A stretch of DNA of 64,000 nt from Cafeteria roenbergensis (GCA_008330645.1 VLTN01000024.1:310001-374000); one strand, 5' to 3'. Numbered from the stretch's first letter, positions 1-11,470 are shown. Notes: generated from the sequence alone by a model not told the origin. A program made the numbers and translations.

Positions 1-2307
1 GCCCCGAGACGACGCCAGGTCGGCTTTGGACGACGACACCGCGTCGCGCCACGCTCCCTCGGCAAGCACGCAGCGGTCGGCGCCGGCGCCGGCAGCGGCC
101 GCAGCCGCACCGGGCTGGGCAGCGGCAGCCGCCTCGCTGGCGCTAGCGTCGGCGGCTCCGCTGAGCTCCGCCGCAGTCAGCCGCACCGGGGCCCTGGCCG
201 ACGCCACGAGGGCGATGGCAAGCTGGGCGGTTTCGTCGTCTACGCGGACGAGCGGGCGGCCGGTGGCGCCGGCGCGCAGCGACACCGCCGACGGGAAGCC
301 GTCAGCTGCCCAGGAGGCGGCATCGAGCTGCGGCCGCCCGCTGACGTCCACCGGCACGGGGCGGGCAAGGCACGCACGCACGGCGGTCCAGGCAGGGAGG
401 CCGAGGCCGCCGAGGCTGGTCACGCCGGCGGCGTCGACGACCGGCCACGCGGCCTCGTCCCCGCCCTTGGGGGCCGCGACGTGCTGCGGGACCGGGCCCG
501 CCCGGCGCAGGCTGAAGCCGGGAAGCGGAGGCACGGCCGCAAAGGCGATGCCTGCGGCCGCCGAGAGGTCGCTGCTGGAGTCGCCCGCGGCGCCGTAGAC
601 GTCGTCGCCGCCGCCTGCGCCAGAGCCGGGCGCGCCGAGCACCCTGCCGCCAGGCCTGGACTTGCGAAGCAGCGGCCCGAAGCTGCGCTCAGTGGCAGGG
701 TCGTCCTCCTTGGCGTCCGAGGGCAGGAGGTAGCGTGCCGTCACAAGCAGGGCCACCGGCCGGCCGGCGGGGTCCACGCCCAGGAGCGCCGTGACGCTGT
801 TCACGTAGGTGGTGAAGGTCCAGGACCGCGGCGCGGCCTCCGCCTCCGCGCGGTCGGCAGCCTCCCGCGCCTCGGCCTGCGAGTCGCTCACGACCCCGAG
901 AGGGGCGGGCGCCTCGTCCTGGCGCCCGCTGCCCGCCCCGCCCCCTGGGATGGGCGTCACGGCGGGGACCTGCACGGGCAAGTCGTCCCCCGGCGGCAGC
1001 GCGTCGGCCCAGCTCCGGGCGAGCCGGAGCGCGGCCTCCGCCTTCGGGTCGGCCTTGCTCGCCCCGCCCGCCTGCGACGCCTTGGCGGCCAGCTCTGCCG
1101 TCTGGCCCACGGCTTCGAAGCGGCGCTGCATCTCCGACCAGGTGCCTGAGGGAACCAGAACGCGCTGCTGCATCACCAGCACGGCCCTGGCCGCGTTGGC
1201 GCCGGCATCCGCTCCAGCCCAGGCCTCGGCGGTCACGGCGAGGGACTGCGCCGCGGCGGCTTGGCGGAGGGCGCGGACCACGGCCAGCGGAGGCGTCTCC
1301 GGGCGGAGCGGGACCTCCCAGGCGCGCTTGGGCCCCACCACCGTGCGGCTGCGGTAGGGGAGGAGGCCAGCCGCGGTGCGGAGGGCGCCCCTGGATGCCG
1401 CGTCGCGCCGCCAGCCCTCCGCCGCCTTGGCGACGGCCGCGGCAGCCGCTGTGTCCTCCGTGCTTGCGCGCACTGCGGCCGTGAAGAGCAGCCCCGTTGC
1501 GCGGGTGGCCATGTCCGCCTGCGTGGGCGTGAGGGCCGTCCAGCAGTCGCGCACGAACTGCAGCCCGACCTCCCGAACGCTGGGCGCGGCCGCGCCGGCA
1601 GGGAGCAGTCGGCAGAGCCTGGGGGACGGGGACAGCGGAACGGGCATGCGCGCCACGCGGGCGCCCTTGCGCAGGCCCTCGTAGGCAGCGAGGTCTGCGG
1701 CGGCGGCGCCCGAGCGGGCGGCGGCCAGCTGCTTCACGTGCTCCGATTCGCGCGGCTTGTCCGCCCCGAACCCCGTCACCTCCCAGGCGTCGAGCTTGTC
1801 CATGGCGCCAGGGCCGCGCGTTACTTCCGCGCCCATGCGCGTGCCGGTGCGGATGCCGTCGCGGGCGAGGCCCTTGGCCGCGGTTTGCACCGCGAGCTCC
1901 ACAAAGTCGGACTTTTCCACGCAGCCCCGCACGTCCACCCGCTTCTTCTTCAGGTACGCCCGGACGAGCTTCAGCGGCCAGCCTCGCACTGTTGTCGGGA
2001 GGGGGTCGTTGTCCGGAAGAAGGTCGGCAGACTCGGATCCCGCTGACGCGGAGGCCGAGTGGGAGCCCGCGCCCGAAGCCGGCGAATGCGCGGCGCCGGC
2101 CGGGACGCTTGCGGACGCGCTGTGGCCCGCGCGGGAAGCTGCCCCGGGAGCCGGCGCGGCCCGAGGGGCGAGGTCGTCCAGCGCAGAATCCAGCGCGCTT
2201 TTCGGAGCGAACTCGTCATCAACAGCGCTCGAGGCCGAGGCCGCGTGGCCACCGGGCGCCGGCCCGGGGGCTGCGCCGCTGCCGAAAATGTCGTCGAGGT
2301 CGTCCAT
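1..2307 (-). CDS. Acidic-start protein with a SAP-like motif, 3' end beyond the window
   Basis: An open frame runs leftward from an ATG at 2307 to the window edge, 769 codons with no stop (I checked every triplet), so the C-terminus lies outside. The protein starts MDDLDDIFG and has an Ala/Ser/Pro-rich N-terminal 100 residues. Residues about 110-145 hold a short helical unit with the pattern LVRAYLKKKRVDVRG followed by EKSDFVELA. This is the signature of SAP-like helix-turn-helix units found in MANF/CDNF C-termini and in several ubiquitin- or nucleic-acid-related proteins. The rest is Ala-rich and probably helical with low-complexity linkers; around residues 500-520 it reads like a folded segment. 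It is divergent from the permease gene, 207 bp away. I do not recognise a family for the whole protein, so function is open. The reading frame is solid; the identity is not. Confidence 0.72.
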   Translation of the reverse strand, partial: MDDLDDIFGSGAAPGPAPGGHAASASSAVDDEFAPKSALDSALDDLAPRAAPAPGAASRAGHSASASVPAGAAHSPASGAGSHSASASAGSESADLLPDNDPLPTTVRGWPLKLVRAYLKKKRVDVRGCVEKSDFVELAVQTAAKGLARDGIRTGTRMGAEVTRGPGAMDKLDAWEVTGFGADKPRESEHVKQLAAARSGAAAADLAAYEGLRKGARVARMPVPLSPSPRLCRLLPAGAAAPSVREVGLQFVRDCWTALTPTQADMATRATGLLFTAAVRASTEDTAAAAAVAKAAEGWRRDAASRGALRTAAGLLPYRSRTVVGPKRAWEVPLRPETPPLAVVRALRQAAAAQSLAVTAEAWAGADAGANAARAVLVMQQRVLVPSGTWSEMQRRFEAVGQTAELAAKASQAGGASKADPKAEAALRLARSWADALPPGDDLPVQVPAVTPIPGGGAGSGRQDEAPAPLGVVSDSQAEAREAADRAEAEAAPRSWTFTTYVNSVTALLGVDPAGRPVALLVTARYLLPSDAKEDDPATERSFGPLLRKSRPGGRVLGAPGSGAGGGDDVYGAAGDSSSDLSAAAGIAFAAVPPLPGFSLRRAGPVPQHVAAPKGGDEAAWPVVDAAGVTSLGGLGLPAWTAVRACLARPVPVDVSGRPQLDAASWAADGFPSAVSLRAGATGRPLVRVDDETAQLAIALVASARAPVRLTAAELSGAADASASEAAAAAQPGAAAAAAGAGADRCVLAEGAWRDAVSSSKADLASSRG

Positions 2308-2514
2308 CACGACGGCGAGGCCCTCGCCGGAGTGTGGGGGCAGCGGGCCGGCGTTGGTTCGCTTTTGGTTTGTTCCCTGCCTCTGTCGCAGCGGCGTTCA
2401 ACCTGACCGCGAACTCTGCCCTGAGTCAACGCGGGGGTGAAGAGGCCCGCTTGTTGCAGTTGCGGCCAGAGCGCTTGTCTCGACCCATGGCGCACTCGAT
2501 CGACGGGCGCGCGC

Positions 2515-4273
2515 ATGCCGGCCGACCAGCGCTCGGGGGACGAGGACGAGCTGCTCCGCGAGCCGGAAGCCTCCGCCGCACTTGCGGAGGTGGACGCCAA
2601 CGAGGCGGGCAGCAATGCGACCATGCTCGGCACCGTGATGTGAGGCGACGAGGCGGCCACGCGAGGCGGAGCGCTGCCTCCTCGTCTGGCCGCGCCCTGG
2701 CGCCAGGCGAGGACGGCCCGTCCCCGACCCCCCGCTTTCCCCCACTTCTTGGTTGGTGCCCGCCGCTGGCTGCCGCAGGGGCATCGCCAACAACGTCGTG
2801 GGCGCCGGGATGCTCAGCCTGCCGTGGTGCCTCATGCAGGCCTCCCTCATTCCGGGGCTGACGCTCATGGTGGGCATCAGCGCGCTCGCGGCCCTCTCCG
2901 TCGTGGTCATCTGCGCCTCGGCGGACCTTGCGGGCGGCGTGTACACGTTCAAGGAGCTGGGCGCCAGGGCAGTCGGCCCGGGATTCGGGGTGTTTCTGCA
3001 AGTGGTTGTTGCGCTGTACACGCTGGGCTCGTGCATCTCCTACGCTGTGCTGCTGCTCGACTTCATCCCCAACATCCTCGAGGGCATCTCCGGCCAGCAG
3101 GGGGAGTGGTGGGAGTCCCGCTGGTTCATCATCCTTGTGCTCGCGGGCCTCGTGCTGCTGCCCATGTCCCTCTTCAGGGACCTCTCGCGCTTCGAGTTCA
3201 CCTCCACCATCGCCGTGGTGTGCGTTATGCTCACCGTGGGCATCCTCTTGTGGCGCGGCTCCAACCCGTCGGGGTGGGACAGCGTTGTGCTCGCCGAGTT
3301 CACGCCGGGCACCTTTGCGGCGATGCCCATCCTGGCCGTGGCCACGACGATGCACTACAACTCGCTTCGCTTCTACCGCGAGCTCCCGCTCGAGCACCGC
3401 AACCTGCGCACCATGGCATTCATCACCGCGGGCGCCTTCGGCATCTGCCTCGTCGCCTACGGGGCGTCGGCAACAGCCGGCTACATCGCCTTCGGCGCCG
3501 ACACCAACGCCGAGGTGCTGCAAAACTTCCCCACCTCGCTGGACAACGTGGAGGGCGTGCTTGCCCTGACCGTGCGCAGCGCCTTTGCCATCGTGGTGGC
3601 CTTCACCTACCCGCTGTCGCTGCACCCGCTCCGCGCCGCCATGTTCACGCTGCTGCCCGACCGGCTCGTATGCGGCAAGGCGTCGCGGTCCACCGCTAGC
3701 CTCTACATCCCCCTCACCGTCTTCCTCGTGGCGCTCACGTGCCTGGTGGGGTGGCTCGTTCCGGACATCGACGTCGTGCTCGACTACAAGGGGGCTATCG
3801 CGGGAAGCTGCATCGTCTTCATCGGGCCCGGAATCATGTACGCGGCGCTTGCGCTCCGAGGGCCGGTCGCGACGGCGGGCGCCACCGCCGGCCCCTCTGC
3901 CAAGGACACGGCGCTCAACAGCTCTTCGGGCGCGTCGCTTGCCGAGTCGCCGCTGCTCTCCGAGGGGGCCGGCCACGCCGCGAAGCCGAGCGACGCGTCG
4001 GGACACGAGGCGGCGGAGCTGGAAGGGTGCGACTGCTGCACGCGCGCCGGGTGCGGGTGCGCGGGGCAGGTCGCCTTCTTGTGTGGCGGATCGAGGAATG
4101 GATCCGGCCGGCCGGCGGACAGGGTCGCGGTGTGTGGAGGAGAGTGGTGGTCTTTGTTCTGCGGGCGCGTGTGCCTGAGCTGGGCGGGAGTCATGGCGAT
4201 TGGGTTCGTCTTGTGGGGAGGAGGGCCGATGCTCATCGGCGGCGTGCTGAAGACCGCAGGCGCCCTCACTTGA
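2515..4273 (+). CDS. Amino acid/auxin permease (AAAP, SLC32/36/38-like) transporter
   Basis: Predicted secondary amino-acid transporter of the AAAP superfamily, acting in the plasma or an internal membrane. Exon 1 is 2515-2639 and exon 2 is 2779-4273; the 139-bp intron (GTGAGG...CAG) splits the diagnostic first helix. Joined, it reads GTVMGIANNVVGAGMLSLPW, the family's N-terminal substrate-binding motif, which only appears after splicing. The product is 539 residues with about ten hydrophobic segments up to residue 390. A hydrophilic Ser/Ala/Gly- and Cys-rich loop of roughly 100 residues follows, then one last membrane segment near the C-terminus. That long loop is unusual for the family. Start chosen at the first ATG in frame; upstream in-frame starts are GTG only. 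Substrate cannot be told from sequence. It is divergent from the SAP-like gene and convergent with the coiled-coil gene. Confidence 0.88.
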
Positions 4274-4634
4274 AGGCGGCAACGGCGAGCGACAAAGCGG
4301 ACTCAGCGAGACAGATGCGAAACCGCCGCCACGGGGCGGAGCTGTGGCTGCCCCAGCGACGATGGCAGGGGAGTGCGCGCTCTGGGGCCTGGCTCCGCGA
4401 CGGGGCGTGCGCTCGCGAGTGGCAGCCGGCTGTTCGCACCTGGACGCGGCGCGAGCGCTCGCTTCTCTGCTTTGCGAGACGCGAGCTGGCCGCTTCGCAA
4501 CGACGCAGCCGCGAGGAAAGCACAACAACACTCAAGCCGCGGGCGGCAGCCTGCACAATCGTCACACGCAGCGCTGGTTCACGAGAAGACGGCCGGGCGG
4601 ACCCGGTCAGCGGGTGGCAGCCGGCGTGCGCGCA
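4274..4634. other. Convergent intergenic spacer, 361 bp
   Basis: This stretch lies between the stop codons of the permease gene and the coiled-coil gene. It holds the two 3' untranslated regions. I see no conserved ORF, repeat or RNA gene in it. Confidence 0.6.
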
Positions 4635-5651
4635 TCACGACTCCTTGCTGGGTGTGAGCGCCAGCACGCCGGGCAGCCGGGCCGGGCTCGGGCCGAACAG
4701 CAGTGTGGCCGACGAGTCGGCCGCCATTCGCATCGCTGCCCTCGCCACAGGCGTGCCTGTGGGGCCCCGCTCAGGGGACAAGCGGGCATGCGCGCCGGGG
4801 CTGTGCCCCGCAGCCAAGCCAGCCGCCTCGCACTCGGCGGAGCCCCGCCGCTGGGTCTGGCCCAAGTCGGCCAGCACCGGACGGGCCACCTGCTCGCGCC
4901 TTTGCGGCTCGCCGTCCGCCGCGGGCGCAGGGGCGTCGCTGCCGCTATCTGGCGGAAGCGCCCGCCGGGCCGCAGCCAGCTGGCTGTGCAGCAGCCGCAC
5001 CTCGGCGCGCAGCTCCCCAACGACGTCTGCCATCACAGCCGCCGTGTCCAGCGCGTCCGCTCGCTCTGCCTCGGCCGTCATGAGCAGCCTGCGCACGAAC
5101 TCGGTTCGCTTCAGCGCCTCGCGTTTCGCCGCCTCGGCAGCCTCGAGGCGCAAGCGCAGGTCCTCAGCACGCTGCTCGTGGTCAAACACATCGTCTGCCA
5201 GCTTGCAAATGGCCGCCTCGTAGTCTTCGGGCGTCCTGCCGGCGGTCTGGCAACCGGCGTCTGCGCGGGCGACCGGCTTGGCCTCGGGCGCCGCCGGCTC
5301 GGGCGCGACCACAGCCGGGCTCGGTGCCTCAACAGCGCAAGGCAGCGGAGCTGCTACAGCCGCGCTCGCCGACGATGGGCGAGCAGCCTTGACACCCGCG
5401 CGGTGCGCCGCCCGGGCTCGCTCGGCCGAAACGCCTGCGCCTGCCTTGGGTCGGTGCGGCCTCTGGATCTCTCCCGAGGAGAGGCTACGCCCGTGCGCGC
5501 CAAACGAGCGGGGAGCCACTTCGGAGCTGCCCGACGCCGCTCGGCGCCGTGAGGTGCTCGCCGCGAGCGCGAACGAGCCGGACAGTCGCGGGAAGCTGCG
5601 CGACCGAGCCGGACCCAGCGACAGCGCCACCGGCCGGATGTCAACGCTCAT
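4635..5651 (-). CDS. Coiled-coil protein of unknown function
   Basis: I do not recognise this protein. From the ATG at 5651 it is 338 residues. The N-terminal half is basic and Ser/Ala/Pro-rich, without an obvious signal peptide. Residues about 155-250 form a charged helix rich in Glu, Arg, Leu and Ala with heptad-like spacing, good for a coiled coil. The C-terminal third is again low complexity and ends with a short hydrophobic stretch. The frame stays open upstream to 5993, but that would overlap the start of the divergent COA1-like gene at 5909, so I chose the ATG that leaves a 257-bp shared promoter. A spliced upstream exon cannot be excluded. The helical core makes a structural or scaffold role likely, but this is inference. 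Confidence 0.6.
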   Translation of the reverse strand: MSVDIRPVALSLGPARSRSFPRLSGSFALAASTSRRRAASGSSEVAPRSFGAHGRSLSSGEIQRPHRPKAGAGVSAERARAAHRAGVKAARPSSASAAVAAPLPCAVEAPSPAVVAPEPAAPEAKPVARADAGCQTAGRTPEDYEAAICKLADDVFDHEQRAEDLRLRLEAAEAAKREALKRTEFVRRLLMTAEAERADALDTAAVMADVVGELRAEVRLLHSQLAAARRALPPDSGSDAPAPAADGEPQRREQVARPVLADLGQTQRRGSAECEAAGLAAGHSPGAHARLSPERGPTGTPVARAAMRMAADSSATLLFGPSPARLPGVLALTPSKES

Positions 5652-5908
5652 GAAGCGGCTGGCCGATGTGGCCGCGTCAAGGGTGGGCGACAAGAGCGCG
5701 CACGCGCGCGGCCTGCCCCTCCTCCGGGCCGGAGTGGCCCGCTTGCGGAGGAGCACCGCAAACGGTGCGCGGCGTCCAAACGGGCGCCTCCGACACAGCG
5801 CAGCTCTGCCGAGTCCGGGGCAAACGCGCTGCGCGCTTGCCTGCTTGCCCGCTTGCCGCCGCGCGGGGCTGACGAGGCACCGGCGGGGCACCGCGGAGCC
5901 TTGCGGGC

Positions 5909-6622
5909 ATGCTTCTGCGAGCCGCTCGCGCAGGGAGGCGGGCGCTGTCGACATCGACGGCCCCGGATGCGCCCGAGAGCGTGTCTGCGGCATGGATGGC
6001 CCTCGGCCTCTCCGTCGTGGGGGGAGGCGGCACTGCGCTGTACACGTACAGGAAAGAGGCTTCCCGGCTAGCAGACGTGCGCGCGGCGGGGGAGCAGACG
6101 ACCACGGGGCTCGACCGCGAGGCCGTGGAGCCGGAGAGCGAGTGGAGGGTCGTCGCCGCCATCGGCCCTTGGCCGAGCAAGGACGCCAGCCTGCTGGCGC
6201 AGACGGTGACCGCGGGAGGACGCGTGGGTGGGTTTGAGGATATGGAGTTTTCGGCCAGCCTGCTCTCGACGAAGGTTGGCCCGCGCGTGCGAGTGCCTCT
6301 CAAGGTTGAGTTTGACGGCACTGGGAAGGGGCGCGCCCGGGCGACCTTGCCACTTGTCAACAAGGAGATGGAGTTCGACCTCTGGCACTTGCACCACGCG
6401 CGGTCGGCGGGCAGCAGCGGCGACGGACTCCACGTCTTTGGCGACGGCGACAGCCGGCAGCGAGCGTGGGTGCTGTGTCGAGCCGCCAAGGGCACGCGCA
6501 AGTGCCAGAGCGCCGAGTGGGACGACCTCTCGCCAGCGCGCAAGGAGCTTCGGCGCCGCGGCTACGCCGTGCAGCGTCTATGGACGAGTGAGGCGGCGTT
6601 TCCCAGCGAGAAGAGCGCATGA
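5909..6622 (+). CDS. Probable mitochondrial inner-membrane protein, COA1-like
   Basis: The product is 237 residues. It starts with a typical mitochondrial presequence (MLLRAARAGRRALSTST: Arg-rich, no acid), followed by one hydrophobic segment at about residues 27-46. The soluble part has a VRVPLKVEFDGTGKGRARAT stretch and then a Trp-containing strand (DLWHLHHA). This layout matches COA1, a cytochrome c oxidase assembly factor, and more loosely TIM21: presequence, one transmembrane helix, then a small alpha/beta domain with 'PV-x-G-x-KG-x-G' and a later W. If right, it helps complex IV (or complex I) assembly at the inner membrane. There is no intron. It is convergent with the large gene that follows, 268 bp away. 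Mitochondrial targeting is much better supported than the family name. Confidence 0.6.
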   Translation: MLLRAARAGRRALSTSTAPDAPESVSAAWMALGLSVVGGGGTALYTYRKEASRLADVRAAGEQTTTGLDREAVEPESEWRVVAAIGPWPSKDASLLAQTVTAGGRVGGFEDMEFSASLLSTKVGPRVRVPLKVEFDGTGKGRARATLPLVNKEMEFDLWHLHHARSAGSSGDGLHVFGDGDSRQRAWVLCRAAKGTRKCQSAEWDDLSPARKELRRRGYAVQRLWTSEAAFPSEKSA

Positions 6623-6890
6623 GCGCGCAGCGGCGCGGCCCGCCGCCGCGCAAGGAGAGCCATGTCGGGCGGCGGCGGCCAGGGCGCGGCTAGTTTGCGG
6701 TTGAGGCTGCGGCCCTGGGCCGGCCAGTGTGATGGTGTGTTCGTGTGCCGCTGAGCAGCCTCGCAACTCCGCGCGACCGACGCCGGATGGTCGCTTTCAC
6801 CCGCTTTGGCACAAGGGCGGTCTCCGACACGACACAGAATGCGCGCACTCGGACGGCGGCGCCAGCCCAGCCGCGATGCACCGAGCGAAA

Positions 6891-9800
6891 CTACGACGAG
6901 TGGGGGGCCGCCGGGCGGAGTGCGGATTCCTGCGTGTCGGTTCCACCCGGCTGCAGGGTGGGCTTGCTTGATGGCACGGCCTGTCCGGCTGCAGCGCTCG
7001 CGGGAAGGCCGGGGGGGCTCGCGTAGCCTCCCGCGGGGGCAGAGCCGTCGGCGGTGGCACTGGTCGCAGCGAACGGCCCGCCGTACGCCGCACTGGTCGG
7101 GGCGCCGTAGGGGGCGCCGTACGCCGCACTGGTCGGGGCGCCGTAGGGGGCGCCGTACGCCGCACTGGTCGGGGCGCCGTAGGGGGCGCCGTACGCCGCA
7201 CTGGTCGAAGCGCCGTAGGGGGCGCCGTACGCCGCACTGGTCGGGGCGCCGTAGGGGGCGCCGTACGCCGCACTGGTCGAAGCGCCGTAGGGGGCGCCGT
7301 ACGCCGCACTGGTCGAAGCGCCGAAGGGGGCGCCGTACACCGCACTGGTCGGGGCGCCGTAGGGGGCGCCGTACGCCCATCCTGGAGGGGGGGCGGCAAA
7401 GGGCACGCTGGACGGCGCGCTGAGAGCGAACGGCGGGGAGCCGCTCTCCGAATTTGCAGCCGGGTGCCACCCAGGCAGCGGTTGCTGGTGGCTGGAGGTG
7501 GCGTGACCGACATCGCCATGGGGCGCGCGACCCGCAGAGCTGGGGAGCAGCCCGGGTGGGCGCTCGGGGATCGGGACGCCGCTGGAAGGCGCTGCGGCTG
7601 CGTCGGCGGGAGCGGGCGGCACAGATCGCTGTGCGCCGGTGCCTCCGAGGCCCAGCAAGCCTGACGCTTGGGCGTCGAAGAGAGAGCTGGTCCGGCCCAG
7701 GTACCCGATGCCAAGCGGCCCTGCTGCCGCCTCCGCAAGCAGGAGGTCGCCATCGTCGTCATCGTCGTCCTCCTCCCCGTTAGCGCCTCCCCCCGCGCCA
7801 CCACCCAGACGAGCGTTGGTTGCAGGCGAGGCACGGCCCGAGCCCGCTCCTCCTGTGATCGCGCCAGCGGGTGCGCTTGAATCCTCTTCAAGAGCTTCGC
7901 TGCCGGGCTGCTGGCCAACTTCGCGCCTGCTGTCGCTGCCGAGGCCAAGAGCAGCTGGCCAGTCGTCCCACCCGTCGCCAATGCCACCGAAGCCTTCCTC
8001 GTCGTCCTGGTCGTCGTCCTCAGCAAGGCCGTGGCCCACGGCCAGGATGCCGCCTTCCTCGCCGCCCTCCGTCCCGCCCAGTCCCTCCCCGTCGAGCGAG
8101 CGCAGCTGGTCCATCAATGAGCGCTCTTGCTCCTGGCGGCCGGGCACATCGGCCTGGGCGGCGCTGTCGTGAACCGCCCAGGGCTGCCCGAAGACGCCTG
8201 CGCCCTGCTCACCGTACGACAGCAAGAACGCGTCGAGAGCCGGAGCCATGCTGGAGGAAACCGCCCCCCACCCGTCATCGTGGGCCAGCGGCGCATTAGC
8301 AAGGGGCGCGGAAGCTGCTGCTGCTGCCGCTGCTTCAGAAGGGGCTGCCGTCGGCGCCAGGGCAGCAGACAAATCTGCCGGTCCGGATGTCGCCCGAAGC
8401 GACGGCCACGCCGCGGGTTCGGCTGAGACGGCAGCGGCGGGCCCCGGGCCGAATGTTTCGCCAGGCAGGATGCTGGCGACGTCCACGACTGCTGCAGGCC
8501 TGGCGGGGAAGGGCGCGGCGGCGGCAGGAGCTGGCTCGACCGCTGCAGGCCTGCCCGGTGGCTCACTGCCGACGCCAGTGCTGCCCCCAGCCCCGCCCAC
8601 GGGGGGCTGCTGCGGCGCCGACGGGGCGGGCAACTCCCAGCCGCGCCGCGGTTCTGCGGGGGTCGGCGGAGGTGGCGCTGGGTCCGATGCCCGAACGAAT
8701 CTGGCCGATGAAGAGGCAGCGAGCTGCGACGCGTCCCGCGAGCCAAAGGGATAGGCAGTGACGAGGACGCGGTCGTCGGGCACGGCGCAGTGCGACGACT
8801 CTGAGCGGCAGGGGTCGGTCAGACTTGCCGCGTGCGACCGCCACGTGTACGGGTCGAACCGCTCAAGCTCCACGGCTCCTTCGGGGCCGGCGGTGGCGGT
8901 GGCGAGCGCGTCGGCACGGACCAGACGCAGGCGAGCGGCCAGCCAGCGCAGCACGCTTCGGCGGGCAGGCGGCGCCGTGGCGGCGAGGTAGCGGCGCGGG
9001 GGAGAAGCCCGGACGAGGTCAGCCCCGTCCACCACAGCCCTGAACACGCACGCGCGCTCCGTGCTGCCCGGCGGCACGCTCCAGATTGCGGCGCCGACGA
9101 CAGGGAGCGCCTTGGTGAGGCCCCGCGCGGCCGCCGTGTTCTGCGACGAGAGGCAGACGATGAGCGAGGCGCCGCCCGCAAGCACGGCCGCGGCAACGGC
9201 CTCCAGCTCTTGCTTGTCCCAGCGGGCGAGGATGCTGTCGCCGTCGACGACCACGCGTCGGGGTGGGCTCTCCGACCGCGCGCTGCCGGTGTGGCCGGCC
9301 TCGCTGCCGTCGGACAGCGGCTTGGAGGGCCGCCGACGGGACGCGAACCCGAGCTCCCCCGGGCCCATGGCGATGATCACGCCGCCCCCAACGCCTGCGG
9401 CACGGGAGCCGGGCCCGGAGGCCACGCCGGCCACTGCGCTGGCACGCTCAGCCTTGTCCGCCGCATCGCAGCCGCCGTCCGACCGGCGGTCGCCGTCGCT
9501 GGCCGCGCTAGCAGCGCTGCGGCGAACCTCCTCGTCGCAAAGGCTGCGCTCCTCGCCCTCCCCGTCGTCAGCCTCGGCCCCGTCTCCCTCGTCGTCCTCC
9601 TCCTCGGCGCGCAGTGCGTCCGCATCGTCGTCCTCCACCCACCCGCCCTCCCCAAGCGCCGGGTCGGGCTCGTCGTCGTCGCCTCCGTCGTCGTCCTCGT
9701 CGTTGAAGTACCCCGACTTTTCCAGGCTGTCTGCCAGCTGCTCGGCCGTGACAACCTCCCCGGTCGCGGGGTCCAGAGCCAGCGCAGGCGGCGCTGCTTG

Positions 9801-11436
9801 CACGCCGGGGGGCGCGAACAGGGCGCGCAGGCTCGGATAGCGCACGGCGTGCGCGGCGCGCTTGGCCGCCCGAAGCTCCATCGCCGAGTCAGGGGCGGCC
9901 CCGGGACACGCTCCCACAGCCCCCAGGCGCATGGCTGCCTCTTGGAGACGCAGCGCGATGCCCACCACCAGCGGCTGCTCTGGAGTCGCTGGAGGGGGGC
10001 GCGTCTGAGGCGGCGGAGACTGCTCCTGCATCTCGGGCCAAATGGAGTCGATGTCCTCCGCGGCTGCGAGCCACGCGGCGGTGCGAGCCGGCGGGCGGCC
10101 CAGGCGTGGCGAATCCACGTCCGCATCTTCTTCGCGCGTCTCCCTGAACCCGTTTGCGGCGTCGCGCACCTCGGCAATGAAGGAACGGCGGGCGCGCGCG
10201 AGGGAGGGGGCTGCGGCCCACAGCTCCTGCGCCGGCGCCTCGAGGCTCGCGGACACGTTGGCCCAGTGCTCCGCCGCGTCCGCTCCCTTGTTGTGGGTGG
10301 CAACCATGGTCCGTGCGCGGTCCCGGCGCCGGACCGCAGTTTCGAGAGCCTCGGCGACGGGCCCCTTGCCCTCGGCGCACTCGATGGTCTGGGCTCGGAA
10401 GGCCCACTGACCGCCGCGAGACAGCCAGGTCAGGCCAGGCAGCGCGGCCATGGCAAAAGCCAGAGACGCGGCGCCGGCGGCAGTGGCCTTGCCGGACGCC
10501 AGCGGGTCCGCGGCCTGGCGCACCGCGAAGACGCGGGCAGCCACAGACCACCGCAGCAGCCGGGACGTCACGCCCATCGCCAGCGATGCTGTGGCCGCCA
10601 CGACGCCGCTGGCCTGAGCAGCGCTGACCCAGGCAAGGGGGTTGATCCGCGGCGTGGGAGGCTCAGACTTGCCCGTGCCAATGGCCGCGCGCCGGCGCGC
10701 CGTCTCGGCTGCAAACGCCAGCAGCTGCAGGGCGGCCCGCATGGCCCCGCAGGCCGCCAGCCGCGAGGCCTCTTCGCGCGCTGCCGGGGCCGAAGGCGCT
10801 TCCGCGGGCGCGCGTGCCGCCGGGGCAGAGGTCGCTGCGCCGCTGGCCCTCGGCCCGGACGAAGCAGGCGGCGCCTTGTCAGGCGGCACCAGCTGGGCAG
10901 CCACCGCCTCGGCCCGGGCCATTTGCGCCCGCGAGGGCAGCCTCTCGGGGCTGCCGTCGCCTGCTGAGCCCTTGCCCGCTGGCTCCTCGCTGGGCAGGTC
11001 CAGCACGGCGGACCAGAGGCTCCCCAGCCACGCGTCCAGCTGCAGCAAGCACAGCTGCCGCAGCGCCTCCAGCCCCGATGCCTTGCAGCCCCGTTCCGCC
11101 GCTGTGACGACGCGCATGGCCGCCAGCGTGAACGGGTGGTGGCACGCGTTGATCAGGGCGAGCGCGCCCGTGGCGGGGGTGTCCAGCATCAGGCCGCCGT
11201 CGTGCATGCCCCCCTGCGCCAGCACGCGCAGCGCGTCGGGCGGGCCGAACAGGCCGCCGACCTGAAGCGGCGACCCGGTCGGGAGCGTCTGCCTCAACTG
11301 GCGGCAAGTGTCCTCGCCCCCTGGCCAGGGCGCGCCTTGGCCCACGCCGCCCTGCTTGGCCTCACGGCCGTTGCTCTGCGCCGAGCTGCCCTTGGAGCCG
11401 GCTGGGTGGCCCGCACGCGAGCCGCCAGCCCAGGCT

Positions 11437-11470
<34 letters not shown>

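Noticed and set aside
2426-4531. Minus-strand open frame of about 700 codons opposite the permease gene
   Set aside because: It is antisense to a well-supported transporter, has Arg/Pro/His-rich composition without fold-like pattern, and is explained by G/C third positions in the real gene.
7081-7368. 36-bp repeats as a CRISPR-like array
   Set aside because: The units are directly adjacent without spacers and encode an in-frame peptide repeat in a eukaryotic gene.
8832-10967. Plus-strand open frame of about 700 codons opposite the giant NYN-like gene
   Set aside because: Composition is Arg/Gly/Pro/His-rich shadow coding; the minus frame is longer and contains coherent acidic, fold-like and repeat regions.
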